Made by a program: the position numbers and the translations under genes. Below the pieces are notes generated by a model. That model saw only the letters and a program-made list of their open reading frames with translations, had not been told where the DNA came from and ran no database searches. A DNA stretch of 6,742 bases. Source: Vulcanimicrobiia bacterium (lineage in GTDB: Bacteria; Eremiobacterota; Eremiobacteria; Baltobacterales; Baltobacteraceae). Numbering within the stretch: the first letter of the stretch is position 1; every line of letters begins with the position of its first letter. Positions 1 through 5,811 of the stretch are shown one piece after another. The stretch lies in NCBI GenBank assembly GCA_024281135.1, contig JAMXLG010000085.1, forward strand, positions 1-6,742. Direction: 5' to 3'.

Positions 1-236
1 CGCTTGCCGATGATGATGCCCGGCTTCGCGGTGTTGACGATGACGCGCGCTTGATTCGCGCGACGCTCGATTTCGATCTTGCTGATCGCCGCCGACCGCA
101 TCCACTTATTGAAGAAGTTGCGGATCTTGACGTCTTCGTGCAGCCAATCGATGTAGTGTTTTTTCTCGAACCAGCGGCTGTCCCACGTGCGCGTGATGCC
201 CAGGCGAAGGCCGACCGGATGAATTTTCTGACCCAT
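1..236 (-). CDS. rpsC: 30S ribosomal protein S3, N-terminal part (cut by window edge)
   Basis: Only the first 78 codons are present; the gene runs off the left edge. The translation begins [20 protein letters not shown], the standard S3 N-terminus, and reaches ISKIEIERR and then KPGIIIGK, the start of the GxxG loop of the type II KH RNA-binding domain (about residues 60-78). S3 binds 16S rRNA in the head of the small subunit and lines the mRNA entry channel. The ATG at 236-234 lies 3 nt after the rplV stop (TAA-AGT-ATG), so translation is probably coupled to L22. The rplV-rpsC order is the classic S10-operon order. Nothing in the visible part is odd. Confidence 0.97.
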   Translation of the reverse strand, partial: MGQKIHPVGLRLGITRTWDSRWFEKKHYIDWLHEDVKIRNFFNKWMRSAAISKIEIERRANQARVIVNTAKPGIIIGK

Positions 237-239
237 ACT

Positions 240-728
240 TTACTCCGCGGCCCCCGCTGTTGCAGTTGCCCGTTTGCTGCTTGAACGACGCGCCGCCGTT
301 GCGGTTGCGCGCTTCGTCGAAACGCTTGCACCTGCGCGAGTCTTGCGCTTCTTCTGCGGCGGCGTTTCGCTGACGACGACCGTCACGTGCGAAAGACGCT
401 TACGCTTGAAGTACGCGCGGCCTTGAGCACGCGGGTCCAGGCGTTTGGTAAAACGGCCACCAGGGCCGCCGTCGACCGTGATCCGCGTGATGTACAGATC
501 GTCGGTGTTCATGTCGTGGTTGTTGCCGGCGTTCGCAACGGCGCTGCGCACGAGCTTCTCGATCGGCTCAGCTGCGAACACGCCTGCGAACTGCAGCAAC
601 ACGAGCGCTTCACGCACGCTCTTGCCGCGAATAGCATCCGCAACCCGGCGCAGTTTGCGAGGGCCCATGCGGACGAACTTCAAATGCGCGACCGCTTGAT
701 TCGGTCCGGCAGTTCCATGCTGTGGCAT
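240..728 (-). CDS. rplV: 50S ribosomal protein L22 with a basic C-terminal tail
   Basis: L22 contacts all 23S rRNA domains, and its beta-hairpin lines the peptide exit tunnel. The core is clear: KFVRMGPRKLRRVADAIRGK (residues 17-36), ANAGNN (65-70), and the hairpin/C-terminal signature PRAQGRAYFKRKRLSHVTVVVSE (about 99-121). At 162 aa it is much longer than the usual 110-120 aa. Residues about 124-162 form a low-complexity Lys/Arg/Ala/Thr/Ser tail holding two copies of KRATATA (139-145, 152-158). The hairpin loop between GGP and PRA has 9 residues, against 6 in E. coli L22. The start ATG overlaps the rpsS stop as TAATG. The tail shares the reading frame and ends at TAA 3 nt before rpsC, so it is not a read-through artefact. 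Confidence 0.97.
   Translation of the reverse strand: MPQHGTAGPNQAVAHLKFVRMGPRKLRRVADAIRGKSVREALVLLQFAGVFAAEPIEKLVRSAVANAGNNHDMNTDDLYITRITVDGGPGGRFTKRLDPRAQGRAYFKRKRLSHVTVVVSETPPQKKRKTRAGASVSTKRATATAARRSSSKRATATAGAAE
255..314 (-). repeat. Imperfect 21-nt direct repeat encoding KRATATA twice in the L22 tail
   Basis: Plus-strand positions 255-275 and 294-314 each encode KRATATA followed by Ala or Gly on the minus strand. The copies start 39 nt (13 codons) apart and differ mostly at third codon positions (AAA CGG GCA ACT versus AAG CGC GCA ACC). This pattern suggests an old duplication kept at the protein level. Short basic Ala/Thr repeats also occur in histone-H1-like tails, so simple compositional bias could produce it too. 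Confidence 0.7.
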
Positions 729-1003
729 TACTTCACACCCGCCTTATCGCCACCGTGGCCGCGGAAGTGGCGCGTGGGCGCGAACTCACCGAGCTTGTGG
801 CCAACCATGTTTTCGGTAACGTAAACCGGAACGTGCGCCTTTCCGTTGTGCACGCCGATCGTGTGACCGACCATCTGCGGAACGATCACCGAAGCGCGGC
901 TCCACGTCTTGATCACGCGCTTCTCGCGCGTTTCGTTCAGCTTCTCAACTTTCTTGAGAAGGTGGTCCGCGACGAACGGACCTTTTTTGAGACTACGACC
1001 CAT
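728..1003 (-). CDS. rpsS: 30S ribosomal protein S19
   Basis: S19 sits in the head of the small subunit, pairs with S13, and touches the A-site finger. The 91-aa product has the normal family length and the full signature: [19 protein letters not shown] at the N-terminus, [23 protein letters not shown] in the middle (34-55), and [20 protein letters not shown] at the C-terminus (68-87). Its ATG shares one base with the rplB stop (TAATG), and its TAA overlaps the rplV ATG the same way, so it is probably translationally coupled on both sides. No anomalies seen. Confidence 0.98.
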   Translation of the reverse strand: MGRSLKKGPFVADHLLKKVEKLNETREKRVIKTWSRASVIVPQMVGHTIGVHNGKAHVPVYVTENMVGHKLGEFAPTRHFRGHGGDKAGVK

Positions 1004-1830
1004 TACTTGGAACCTCGCTTACGAACGATGAACTTCGTCGTGCGCTTGTTACGGCGCGTCTTCTTACCCATCGTCATCTGACCCCACGGCGTCGTTGGCG
1101 GACGGCCCGAGGTCGAACGCGCTTCACCACCACCGTGCGGGTGATCGACCGGGTTCATTGCGATACCGCGAACCGCGGGGCGCTTACCCAGGTGACGCGA
1201 GCGTCCGGCTTTACCGATGACTTGGTTTTCGTGCTCGATGTTACCGAGCTGACCGATCGTCGCGCGGCACTCGATGTGAATCATGCGCACTTCGCCCGAC
1301 GGCATACGCACTTGCGAGTACTCGTTTTCTTTCGCCATCAGCTGCGCGGAAACGCCGGCCGAGCGAACGAGCTTGCCGCCCTGACCCGGACGCAGCTCGA
1401 TGTTGTGAATCACGGTACCAACCGGAATGTTCTTGATCGGTAGGCAGTTGCCGGGCTTGATGTCCGCGCCGCTTCCCGATTCCACGACATCGCCGACTTT
1501 GAGGCCGAGCGGCGCGAGAATGTAACGCTTCTCACCGTCGCGGTAGTGCAACAGTGCGATGCGCGCGGAACGATTCGGATCGTACTCGACCGTCGCGACC
1601 TTGGCGGGGATGCCGTCCTTGGAACGCTTGAAGTCGATGATGCGATATTGCTTGCGCGTGCCGCCGCCTTTGTGGCGCACGGTGATGTGCCCGTTATTGT
1701 TACGGCCCGAATGCTTCTTGCGAACTTCAACGAGTGACTTCTCAGGCTCCACTTTGGAGAGTTCCGAGAAATCCATCGTCGTCACGAAGCGACGGCCCGG
1801 GCTGGTCGGACGATACTTCTTAACCGGCAT
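1003..1830 (-). CDS. rplB: 50S ribosomal protein L2
   Basis: L2 binds 23S rRNA near the peptidyl transferase centre, supports subunit association, and is one of the most conserved ribosomal proteins. The 275-aa length is standard. Visible landmarks are [13 protein letters not shown] (3-15), [17 protein letters not shown] (41-57), the OB/SH3-like middle, and [12 protein letters not shown] (225-236), whose first His matches the functionally important H229 of E. coli. The C-terminus [18 protein letters not shown] is the usual basic tail. The start lies 2 nt after the rplW stop (TAA-AC-ATG), and the stop overlaps the rpsS start. Confidence 0.98.
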   Translation of the reverse strand: MPVKKYRPTSPGRRFVTTMDFSELSKVEPEKSLVEVRKKHSGRNNNGHITVRHKGGGTRKQYRIIDFKRSKDGIPAKVATVEYDPNRSARIALLHYRDGEKRYILAPLGLKVGDVVESGSGADIKPGNCLPIKNIPVGTVIHNIELRPGQGGKLVRSAGVSAQLMAKENEYSQVRMPSGEVRMIHIECRATIGQLGNIEHENQVIGKAGRSRHLGKRPAVRGIAMNPVDHPHGGGEARSTSGRPPTTPWGQMTMGKKTRRNKRTTKFIVRKRGSK

Positions 1831-1832
1831 GT

Positions 1833-2141
1833 TTATTGCTCGAAATAATTGACGCCGCCGAGCTCAATTTTCTGACCCGGCTTGAGAGTGACGATCGCCT
1901 TTTTGAAGTCGCTTTGCTTGCCGCTGGTGCGGGTGCCGCGACGGGCGAAGTTGCGCACTTTTCCGCGCACATTGACCGTGTTGACGTTGAGCACGTTCAC
2001 ACCGAAGATCTCTTCGATCGCGTGACGGATCTGCGTCTTGGTCGCTTCCGGATGCACCACGAACGTATACTGCGTGCCGATGGCGTTCGCCATCGATTTC
2101 TCAGTAATACGCGGTGACAGAATCACATCGCGTGCGTCCAT
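1833..2141 (-). CDS. rplW: 50S ribosomal protein L23
   Basis: L23 sits at the polypeptide tunnel exit and in bacteria is the docking site for trigger factor and the signal recognition particle. The 102-aa protein shows the family pattern: [11 protein letters not shown] (6-16), [20 protein letters not shown] (25-44), [19 protein letters not shown] (45-63), and a final [15 protein letters not shown] strand. Length and content are ordinary. The ATG overlaps the rplD stop (TAATG), and the stop precedes rplB by 2 nt. Confidence 0.97.
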   Translation of the reverse strand: MDARDVILSPRITEKSMANAIGTQYTFVVHPEATKTQIRHAIEEIFGVNVLNVNTVNVRGKVRNFARRGTRTSGKQSDFKKAIVTLKPGQKIELGGVNYFEQ

Positions 2142-2797
2142 TACTTCTTGCTCCCGTTTTCGAGCGACGCATTCAACGCATCGAATGCAGCCGTCGTGAA
2201 GATGATGCGCTCGTAACGCAGGACGTCTTTGACGTCGAGCGCGCCGGTGTCGGTGACGCCGACTTTGCGCAGGTTGCGCGCAACGCGATGGATCGCATCG
2301 GCATTGCCTTCGCTCGGACCAACGACGACGAGCGTCGAGGGACCCTTCTTCGCATCTTTCGCCGAGCCGAACACGAGCTTCGCGAAATCGGCCGTCTTCG
2401 TCATCGTGAAGCTCGACGCATCGAGCACGGTGACGGCGCCGTTGCGGAAACGGTCGGAGAGTGCCGCGATGAACGCGAGCTTGCGCTCTTTCTTATTCAG
2501 ATCGGTGACGAAGCTACGCGGCTGCGGTCCGAAAACAACGCCGCCGTGCTTCCACTGAGGCGAACGGATCGAACCTTGGCGCGCGCGGCCGGTTCCCTTT
2601 TGGCGCCACGGCTTGCGTCCGCCGCCGGAAACTTCGTCGCGCTTCTTCGTCGAAGCCGTGCCTGCACGCGGATTCGCGAGTTCGCGATAGACCGCGCGGA
2701 AAACCGTGTGTGCTTTTTCGGAATAATCTTTATCGAGAACGGCCGGCGTCTGCACGTCACGCACGACCTTTCCATTCACATCAATAACGTTCGCCAT
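2141..2797 (-). CDS. rplD: 50S ribosomal protein L4
   Basis: L4 is an early assembly protein whose extended loop lines the exit tunnel; in E. coli it also represses its own S10 operon. The 218-aa product keeps the tunnel-loop signature [19 protein letters not shown] (about 58-76), then [18 protein letters not shown] and a C-terminal Rossmann-like part with [22 protein letters not shown]. No insertion is visible in the loop, unlike in L22. Stop/start overlaps of the TAATG type flank it on both sides. In enterobacteria L4 autoregulates through the S10 leader; whether the leader hairpin upstream of rplC serves that role here is unknown. Confidence 0.97.
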   Translation of the reverse strand: MANVIDVNGKVVRDVQTPAVLDKDYSEKAHTVFRAVYRELANPRAGTASTKKRDEVSGGGRKPWRQKGTGRARQGSIRSPQWKHGGVVFGPQPRSFVTDLNKKERKLAFIAALSDRFRNGAVTVLDASSFTMTKTADFAKLVFGSAKDAKKGPSTLVVVGPSEGNADAIHRVARNLRKVGVTDTGALDVKDVLRYERIIFTTAAFDALNASLENGSKK

Positions 2798-3438
2798 TAT
2801 GCGCCCGCCTTGACTGGTAAGGGCTTCACGCTCTTCTTCACGACAACGAGCGCGTTCTTCGGTCCCGGAATCGGGCCGCGAACGAGCAGCAAGTTGCGCT
2901 CGACATCAGCGCTGATTACTTCGAGATTTTGCATCGTCGTGCGATCGACGCCGAAGTGCCCCGGACGACGGCTGCCTTTAACGGTACGTCCCGCGTTCGT
3001 GTCGCCGTTCGATGCCGGTTGACGATGAATCATCGAACCGTGGCTCGCACCACCACCGGAGAAGTTGTGGCGCTTGATGCCGCCGGCGAAACCGTGGCCT
3101 TTTGAAATACCGATGACGTCAACGCGGTCGCCCGGTTCGAATCCGGCGACGGTGATCGTCTGCCCGGCCTCGACGCCGTCGATGTCGTTGCGGAATTCGC
3201 GCACGAAGCGCACCGCTTCGACGTTCGCTTTTTTGAAATGTCCGGCAAGGGCTTTGGTCACGCGAGCTTTTTTAATCGCACCGAAACCGAGAGCCACGGC
3301 TTCGTAGCCATGCTTCTCTTTCGTGCGACGCTCCACGACCGTGCAGGGACCGGCTTCGATCACCGTGACCGGCACGTACCGGCCGTCATCGGTAAACACG
3401 CTCGTCATCCCAACCTTGCGGCCAAGGATGTTTTTCAC
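2797..3438 (-). CDS. rplC: 50S ribosomal protein L3, first gene of this operon
   Basis: L3 initiates 50S assembly and sends a loop toward the peptidyl transferase centre. The 213-aa product has clear landmarks: NILGRKVGMTSVFTDDGRYV (3-22), VTVIEAGPCTVV (24-35), DVIGISKGHGFAGGIKRHNF (107-126), SHGS-HR (132-139), and VERNLLLVRGPIPG (179-192). The start is GTG at 3438-3436, supported by GAGG six bases upstream. The segment after HRQP (141-156) reads ASNGDTNAGRTVKGS instead of the common GSIG-xxx-PG-(R/K)-V pattern and is about one residue shorter than in E. coli. This is the loop where E. coli L3 carries a methylated glutamine, and no equivalent Gln is visible here. rpsJ does not precede the gene. 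Confidence 0.97.
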   Translation of the reverse strand: MKNILGRKVGMTSVFTDDGRYVPVTVIEAGPCTVVERRTKEKHGYEAVALGFGAIKKARVTKALAGHFKKANVEAVRFVREFRNDIDGVEAGQTITVAGFEPGDRVDVIGISKGHGFAGGIKRHNFSGGGASHGSMIHRQPASNGDTNAGRTVKGSRRPGHFGVDRTTMQNLEVISADVERNLLLVRGPIPGPKNALVVVKKSVKPLPVKAGA

Positions 3439-3444
3439 TTAAAT

Positions 3445-3448
3445 CCTC
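3445..3448 (-). promoter_or_regulatory. Shine-Dalgarno sequence of rplC
   Basis: On the minus strand the sequence AGGACGAGGATTTAA precedes the GTG start. GAGG lies 6 nt from the start, an ideal spacing, and this decides for the GTG at 3438 as the rplC start. Confidence 0.75.
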
Positions 3449-3500
3449 GTCCTAACGTAGTTGCACAGCACACGGGTCCTGGCGTACTGTTAGATTCTTC

Positions 3501-3532
3501 CAGCGGCGCACGGAAATATCCGCGGACCGCTG
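3501..3532 (-). promoter_or_regulatory. Hairpin in the rplC leader RNA
   Basis: The arms CAGCGG (3532-3527) and CCGCTG (3506-3501) are perfectly complementary. A second helix inside (CGGA-UAUU-UCCG plus flanking pairs) gives a long, slightly interrupted stem with a 4-nt UAUU loop. It lies about 10 nt after the predicted transcript start and 62 nt before the rplC start. There is no U-tract directly after it, so it does not look like an intrinsic terminator. A second possible pairing, CUAAC (3493-3489) with GUUAG (3456-3452), ends just upstream of the Shine-Dalgarno sequence. A role in ribosomal protein autoregulation is inference. Confidence 0.5.
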
Positions 3533-3543
3533 TGGACCACAAC

Positions 3544-3560
3544 CTCGGTACTTTACCAAG
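3544..3560. promoter_or_regulatory. 17-bp near-perfect dyad over the rplC -10 element (candidate operator)
   Basis: Read on the minus strand, CTTGGTA-AAG-TACCGAG is an inverted repeat of two 7-base arms around a 3-bp centre with one mismatched pair. It covers the -10 hexamer of the ribosomal operon promoter and lies about 40-55 bp upstream of the divergent lipoprotein gene. Such placement fits a repressor site, but no regulator is known here and a dyad of this size can occur by chance. Confidence 0.3.
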
Positions 3561-3578
3561 ACGCCACCTTTGCGTCAA
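3550..3578 (-). promoter_or_regulatory. Sigma-70-type promoter of the ribosomal protein operon
   Basis: On the minus strand TTGACG (3578-3573) is followed after 17 bp by TAAAGT (3555-3550): 5/6 and 4/6 matches to the housekeeping consensus at optimal spacing. The predicted transcript start is near 3543, giving an untranslated leader of about 105 nt before the rplC GTG. It is the best promoter-like sequence I found in the window and implies that rplC begins a transcription unit. Confidence 0.7.
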
Positions 3579-3585
3579 GGCCTCT

Positions 3586-3591
3586 TATCAT
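3586..3591 (+). promoter_or_regulatory. Possible -10 element of the divergent lipoprotein gene
   Basis: TATCAT on the plus strand (5/6 match to TATAAT) would place a transcript start near 3598, exactly on an in-frame GTG, which would make the mRNA leaderless. No good -35 hexamer stands 16-18 bp upstream, so this is weak. Its closeness to the minus-strand -35 (3573-3578) means the two promoters would interfere if both are real. Confidence 0.25.
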
Positions 3592-3612
3592 ATACGGGTG
3601 AATGACGCGGTC

Positions 3613-5199
3613 ATGCGGATCTTCGCTTTGGCGGCAGCGCTTATGCTGCTCGCCGGTTGTCTCCGCCAGGCACCCCCTCCGCACGACCGTTTACGGATCG
3701 TGCAGACTCAGGATTTCCCGACCCTGGACCCGATCTTCGTGAGCGGCGTCGGTGGCCAGGAGCTGGGCGCGCTCCTGTACTCCTATTTAGTGAAGATCGA
3801 CGACCGCGGAGGGCTCGTGCCGGACGCGGCCGAGGCCGTCCCAACCCGCGAGAACGGCGGTATCAGCCCCGATGGAAAGACGATCGTCTATCACCTGCGC
3901 CCGGACGTCCGCTTCTCGGACGGCTCGCGGGTCACGTCCTTCGACGTCGCCGAGACGATCGCTCGGATCGCCTTTCCGGGCAGCGACGTCCCAACCCGGG
4001 TGGCCTACGACGACGTGGCAGCCGTGTCCACCCCGGATTCGCGAACGGTAAAGGTGTTGCTCCGTGAGCCCTACGCGCCGATTGCGCTCTATCTTTGCGG
4101 GCCCGGAAACGCTACGCCGATTCTCCCATGGCGTTTGATTCACGGCCGCTCTCGTCTGCGCGGCACCACCCTTGACGGAGCGCCGCTCGGTTCGGGACCC
4201 TATGTAGTTGCGCGTTGGCAGCGCGGCGACCGGCTCGAGCTCGCACCGAATCCGTATTACTTCGACGGATCGCCGCACATCACGCGCATTACCATTCGCA
4301 TCGTTGAGAGCGCTACGACGGCCCTTCAAATGCTGCGTTCGGGCGAAGCCGATGCCTACGTCAATGCCGACGACGCGCAATATGACGACTTGCGCGCGCT
4401 CGCGCACGATCGCACCGAAATGGTGCCGATCGACGGAACGGGAGCGCTCATCTTCAATACGCAGGATCCGCACCTGCACGATGTGCGCGTGCGACGGGCG
4501 CTCGTCTCCGCACTCGACACGAAGAGCATCGTCGATAAATCGCTGCTCGGTCCCAATCGCGAACGCAATCCCGGTCGGGGACTCTTCGAATGGGCATACG
4601 ATCCTGCGGCGTACGCAATGCCGCGTTTCAGTCCGGCATTTGCGAATCGCGCGTTGGATGCGGCGGGATGGCACCGCGGAAGCGACGGCGTGCGCCGGCA
4701 CGGTGGGGTTCCGCTTGCGCTCGATCTTCTCGTGCGAGCGGATAAACCGAGCGCGCTCATCATGGCGACGCAAATTCAAGCCCAAGCCAAGAACGTCGGC
4801 ATCGCTATGGCCATTCGCGAAGTGGCGATCAACGAATTCGTCGCGCCAAACGGTCCGCTCTACGGCGGACGCTTTCAAGTAGCACTCTTTCCGTTCGTAG
4901 CGGGATTCGATCCCGACGTTCGCGATCAATTTGGTTGCGATCGCGTGCCGCCGCGCGGATTCAATAAACCTCGATATTGCAATCCGCAGCTCGACACGAT
5001 GATGGATGTCGCCGTGATCCCGTACGATCGCGCGACCCGCATGCCGCTCTATCGAGACATCGAACGCACGCTCTCTCAAGAATTGCCGATGGCGGCGCTC
5101 TATCAAGCGGTTTCGATCAACGCGTTCCCTGCAACGTTACGAAACGAACACGCCGCGATCACAACGCCGTTCTGGAACGTCGCGCAATGGAGTTTTTGA
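3613..5199 (+). CDS. Family-5 extracellular solute-binding lipoprotein (ABC transporter, peptide/nickel type)
   Basis: The 528-aa product is a lipid-anchored substrate-capture protein of the SBP_bac_5 (DppA/OppA/NikA-like) family; the ligand cannot be read from sequence. Residues 1-16 are a signal peptide ending in the lipobox LAGC, with Cys16 the predicted lipidated residue. Family landmarks follow in order: ISPDGKTIVYHLRPDVRFSD (84-103), GSGPYVVARW (193-202), NPYYFDG, and DVRVRRALVSALD (291-303); the C-terminus is FWNVAQWSF. The frame is open back to 3238 inside rplC, but the lipobox restricts the start to ATG 3613 (GGGTGA 11 nt upstream as a weak ribosome site) or GTG 3598, five codons earlier. 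No permease or ATPase gene is adjacent. Glu and Gln codon choice switches abruptly near residue 236 (GAG/CAG before, GAA/CAA after), suggesting a mosaic gene. It is divergent from the ribosomal operon and convergent with the regulator gene 40 bp downstream. Confidence 0.93.
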   Translation: MRIFALAAALMLLAGCLRQAPPPHDRLRIVQTQDFPTLDPIFVSGVGGQELGALLYSYLVKIDDRGGLVPDAAEAVPTRENGGISPDGKTIVYHLRPDVRFSDGSRVTSFDVAETIARIAFPGSDVPTRVAYDDVAAVSTPDSRTVKVLLREPYAPIALYLCGPGNATPILPWRLIHGRSRLRGTTLDGAPLGSGPYVVARWQRGDRLELAPNPYYFDGSPHITRITIRIVESATTALQMLRSGEADAYVNADDAQYDDLRALAHDRTEMVPIDGTGALIFNTQDPHLHDVRVRRALVSALDTKSIVDKSLLGPNRERNPGRGLFEWAYDPAAYAMPRFSPAFANRALDAAGWHRGSDGVRRHGGVPLALDLLVRADKPSALIMATQIQAQAKNVGIAMAIREVAINEFVAPNGPLYGGRFQVALFPFVAGFDPDVRDQFGCDRVPPRGFNKPRYCNPQLDTMMDVAVIPYDRATRMPLYRDIERTLSQELPMAALYQAVSINAFPATLRNEHAAITTPFWNVAQWSF

Positions 5200-5239
5200 T
5201 GCGCCGGATCGCGCGCCGGTCCGTCTATGTGAACGCCGC

Positions 5240-5743
5240 CTATAGGGGGATCAGTCCGAGCTTGATGCCGATGCGAACCGCGTTCGTACGTGTATCGACG
5301 CCTAGTTTCGATAAGATGGAGCCCACGTGGAACTTGGCCGTATGCTCGGAAACGTTCAGCGCCTCACCAATTGCCTTGTTCGATTTTCCGCTGCCCATCA
5401 GCCGCAGCACTTCGATTTCACGTTCCGTCAGGGGCTGATGAGTCTCGGGCTCCACCGTCGCAGCTAAGCTCGATAGCGCCGTATGCGAAAAGATGAGGTA
5501 TCCAGCCGAAACGGCAAGCAGAGCTGAGCTTAGCTCGTGTGGTGAAGCATCGCGAGCAATCGCACCGTCAAAGCCGAAGCGCAGCGCGCCCGAGGCATTC
5601 TCCGGATTTCGCTCGTCGTACATCAGAACGCGTTTCGGTGCCCTCGCACCGAACGCTCGATCGATACGAGTGACGCGATCGTAGATAAGAATATCGGCAT
5701 CGCGCTCATCGTGTGCAATCGTGAGCCGCGCGTCAGCTTTCAA
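5240..5743 (-). CDS. LuxR/NarL-type response regulator, start uncertain
   Basis: The C-terminal half is a textbook GerE helix-turn-helix DNA-binding domain: LTEREIEVLRLMGSGKSNKA (105-124), then ALNVSEHTAKFHVGSILSKL (128-147). The N-terminal half resembles a CheY-like receiver, with DILIYD (17-22, Asp22 at the usual phospho-acceptor place) and GFDGAIARDASPHELSSALL (57-76). The conserved beta-5 Lys is Arg64, the Thr/Ser after beta-4 is replaced (VLMYD), and the stretch between beta-1 and beta-3 is short, so phosphorylation is doubtful. The only conventional start is TTG at 5743, with GAGG too close (2 nt) to be a good ribosome site. Upstream in the same frame lies VRVFVDSDSTYLHASLREA (5800-5744), clearly the missing receiver start with its acidic pair. 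The true start is therefore probably non-standard near 5800-5809, or the gene is damaged. It follows the protease gene and probably shares its transcript. Confidence 0.85.
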   Translation of the reverse strand: MKADARLTIAHDERDADILIYDRVTRIDRAFGARAPKRVLMYDERNPENASGALRFGFDGAIARDASPHELSSALLAVSAGYLIFSHTALSSLAATVEPETHQPLTEREIEVLRLMGSGKSNKAIGEALNVSEHTAKFHVGSILSKLGVDTRTNAVRIGIKLGLIPL

Positions 5744-5811
5744 CGCCTCACGCAGCGACGCATGAAGATAGGTTGAGTCGGAATCAACGAAAACCCGAAC
5801 GGTTTCCGTAC

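Noticed and set aside
387..824. 145-codon plus-strand open frame over rplV and rpsS
   Set aside because: It is antisense to two conserved genes, with no motif and no convincing ribosome site.
2114..3022. 302-codon plus-strand open frame across rplD and rplC
   Set aside because: It is antisense to two unmistakable ribosomal protein genes; the Arg-rich composition with no recognisable domain marks it as a shadow frame.
3461..3490. Plus-strand promoter TTGCAC-18-TACTGT upstream of the lipoprotein gene
   Set aside because: Each hexamer matches consensus at only three positions, and it lies inside the rplC leader far from the gene. Too weak to annotate.
3238..3612. In-frame upstream extension of the lipoprotein gene by 125 codons into rplC
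   Set aside because: It overlaps the certain rplC gene on the other strand, has no family similarity, and would bury the signal peptide and lipobox that begin at 3613 (or 3598).
3787..5106. Long open frame (439 codons) on the minus strand inside the lipoprotein gene
   Set aside because: The plus-strand protein is clearly a family-5 binding protein. The antisense frame is Arg/Ala/Val-rich, shows no motif, and is expected in GC-rich DNA.
5200..5239. Possible bidirectional terminator between the convergent lipoprotein and regulator genes
   Set aside because: Only a short CCGG...CCGG pairing is visible, with no U-tract on either strand. The 40-bp gap holds nothing I can support.
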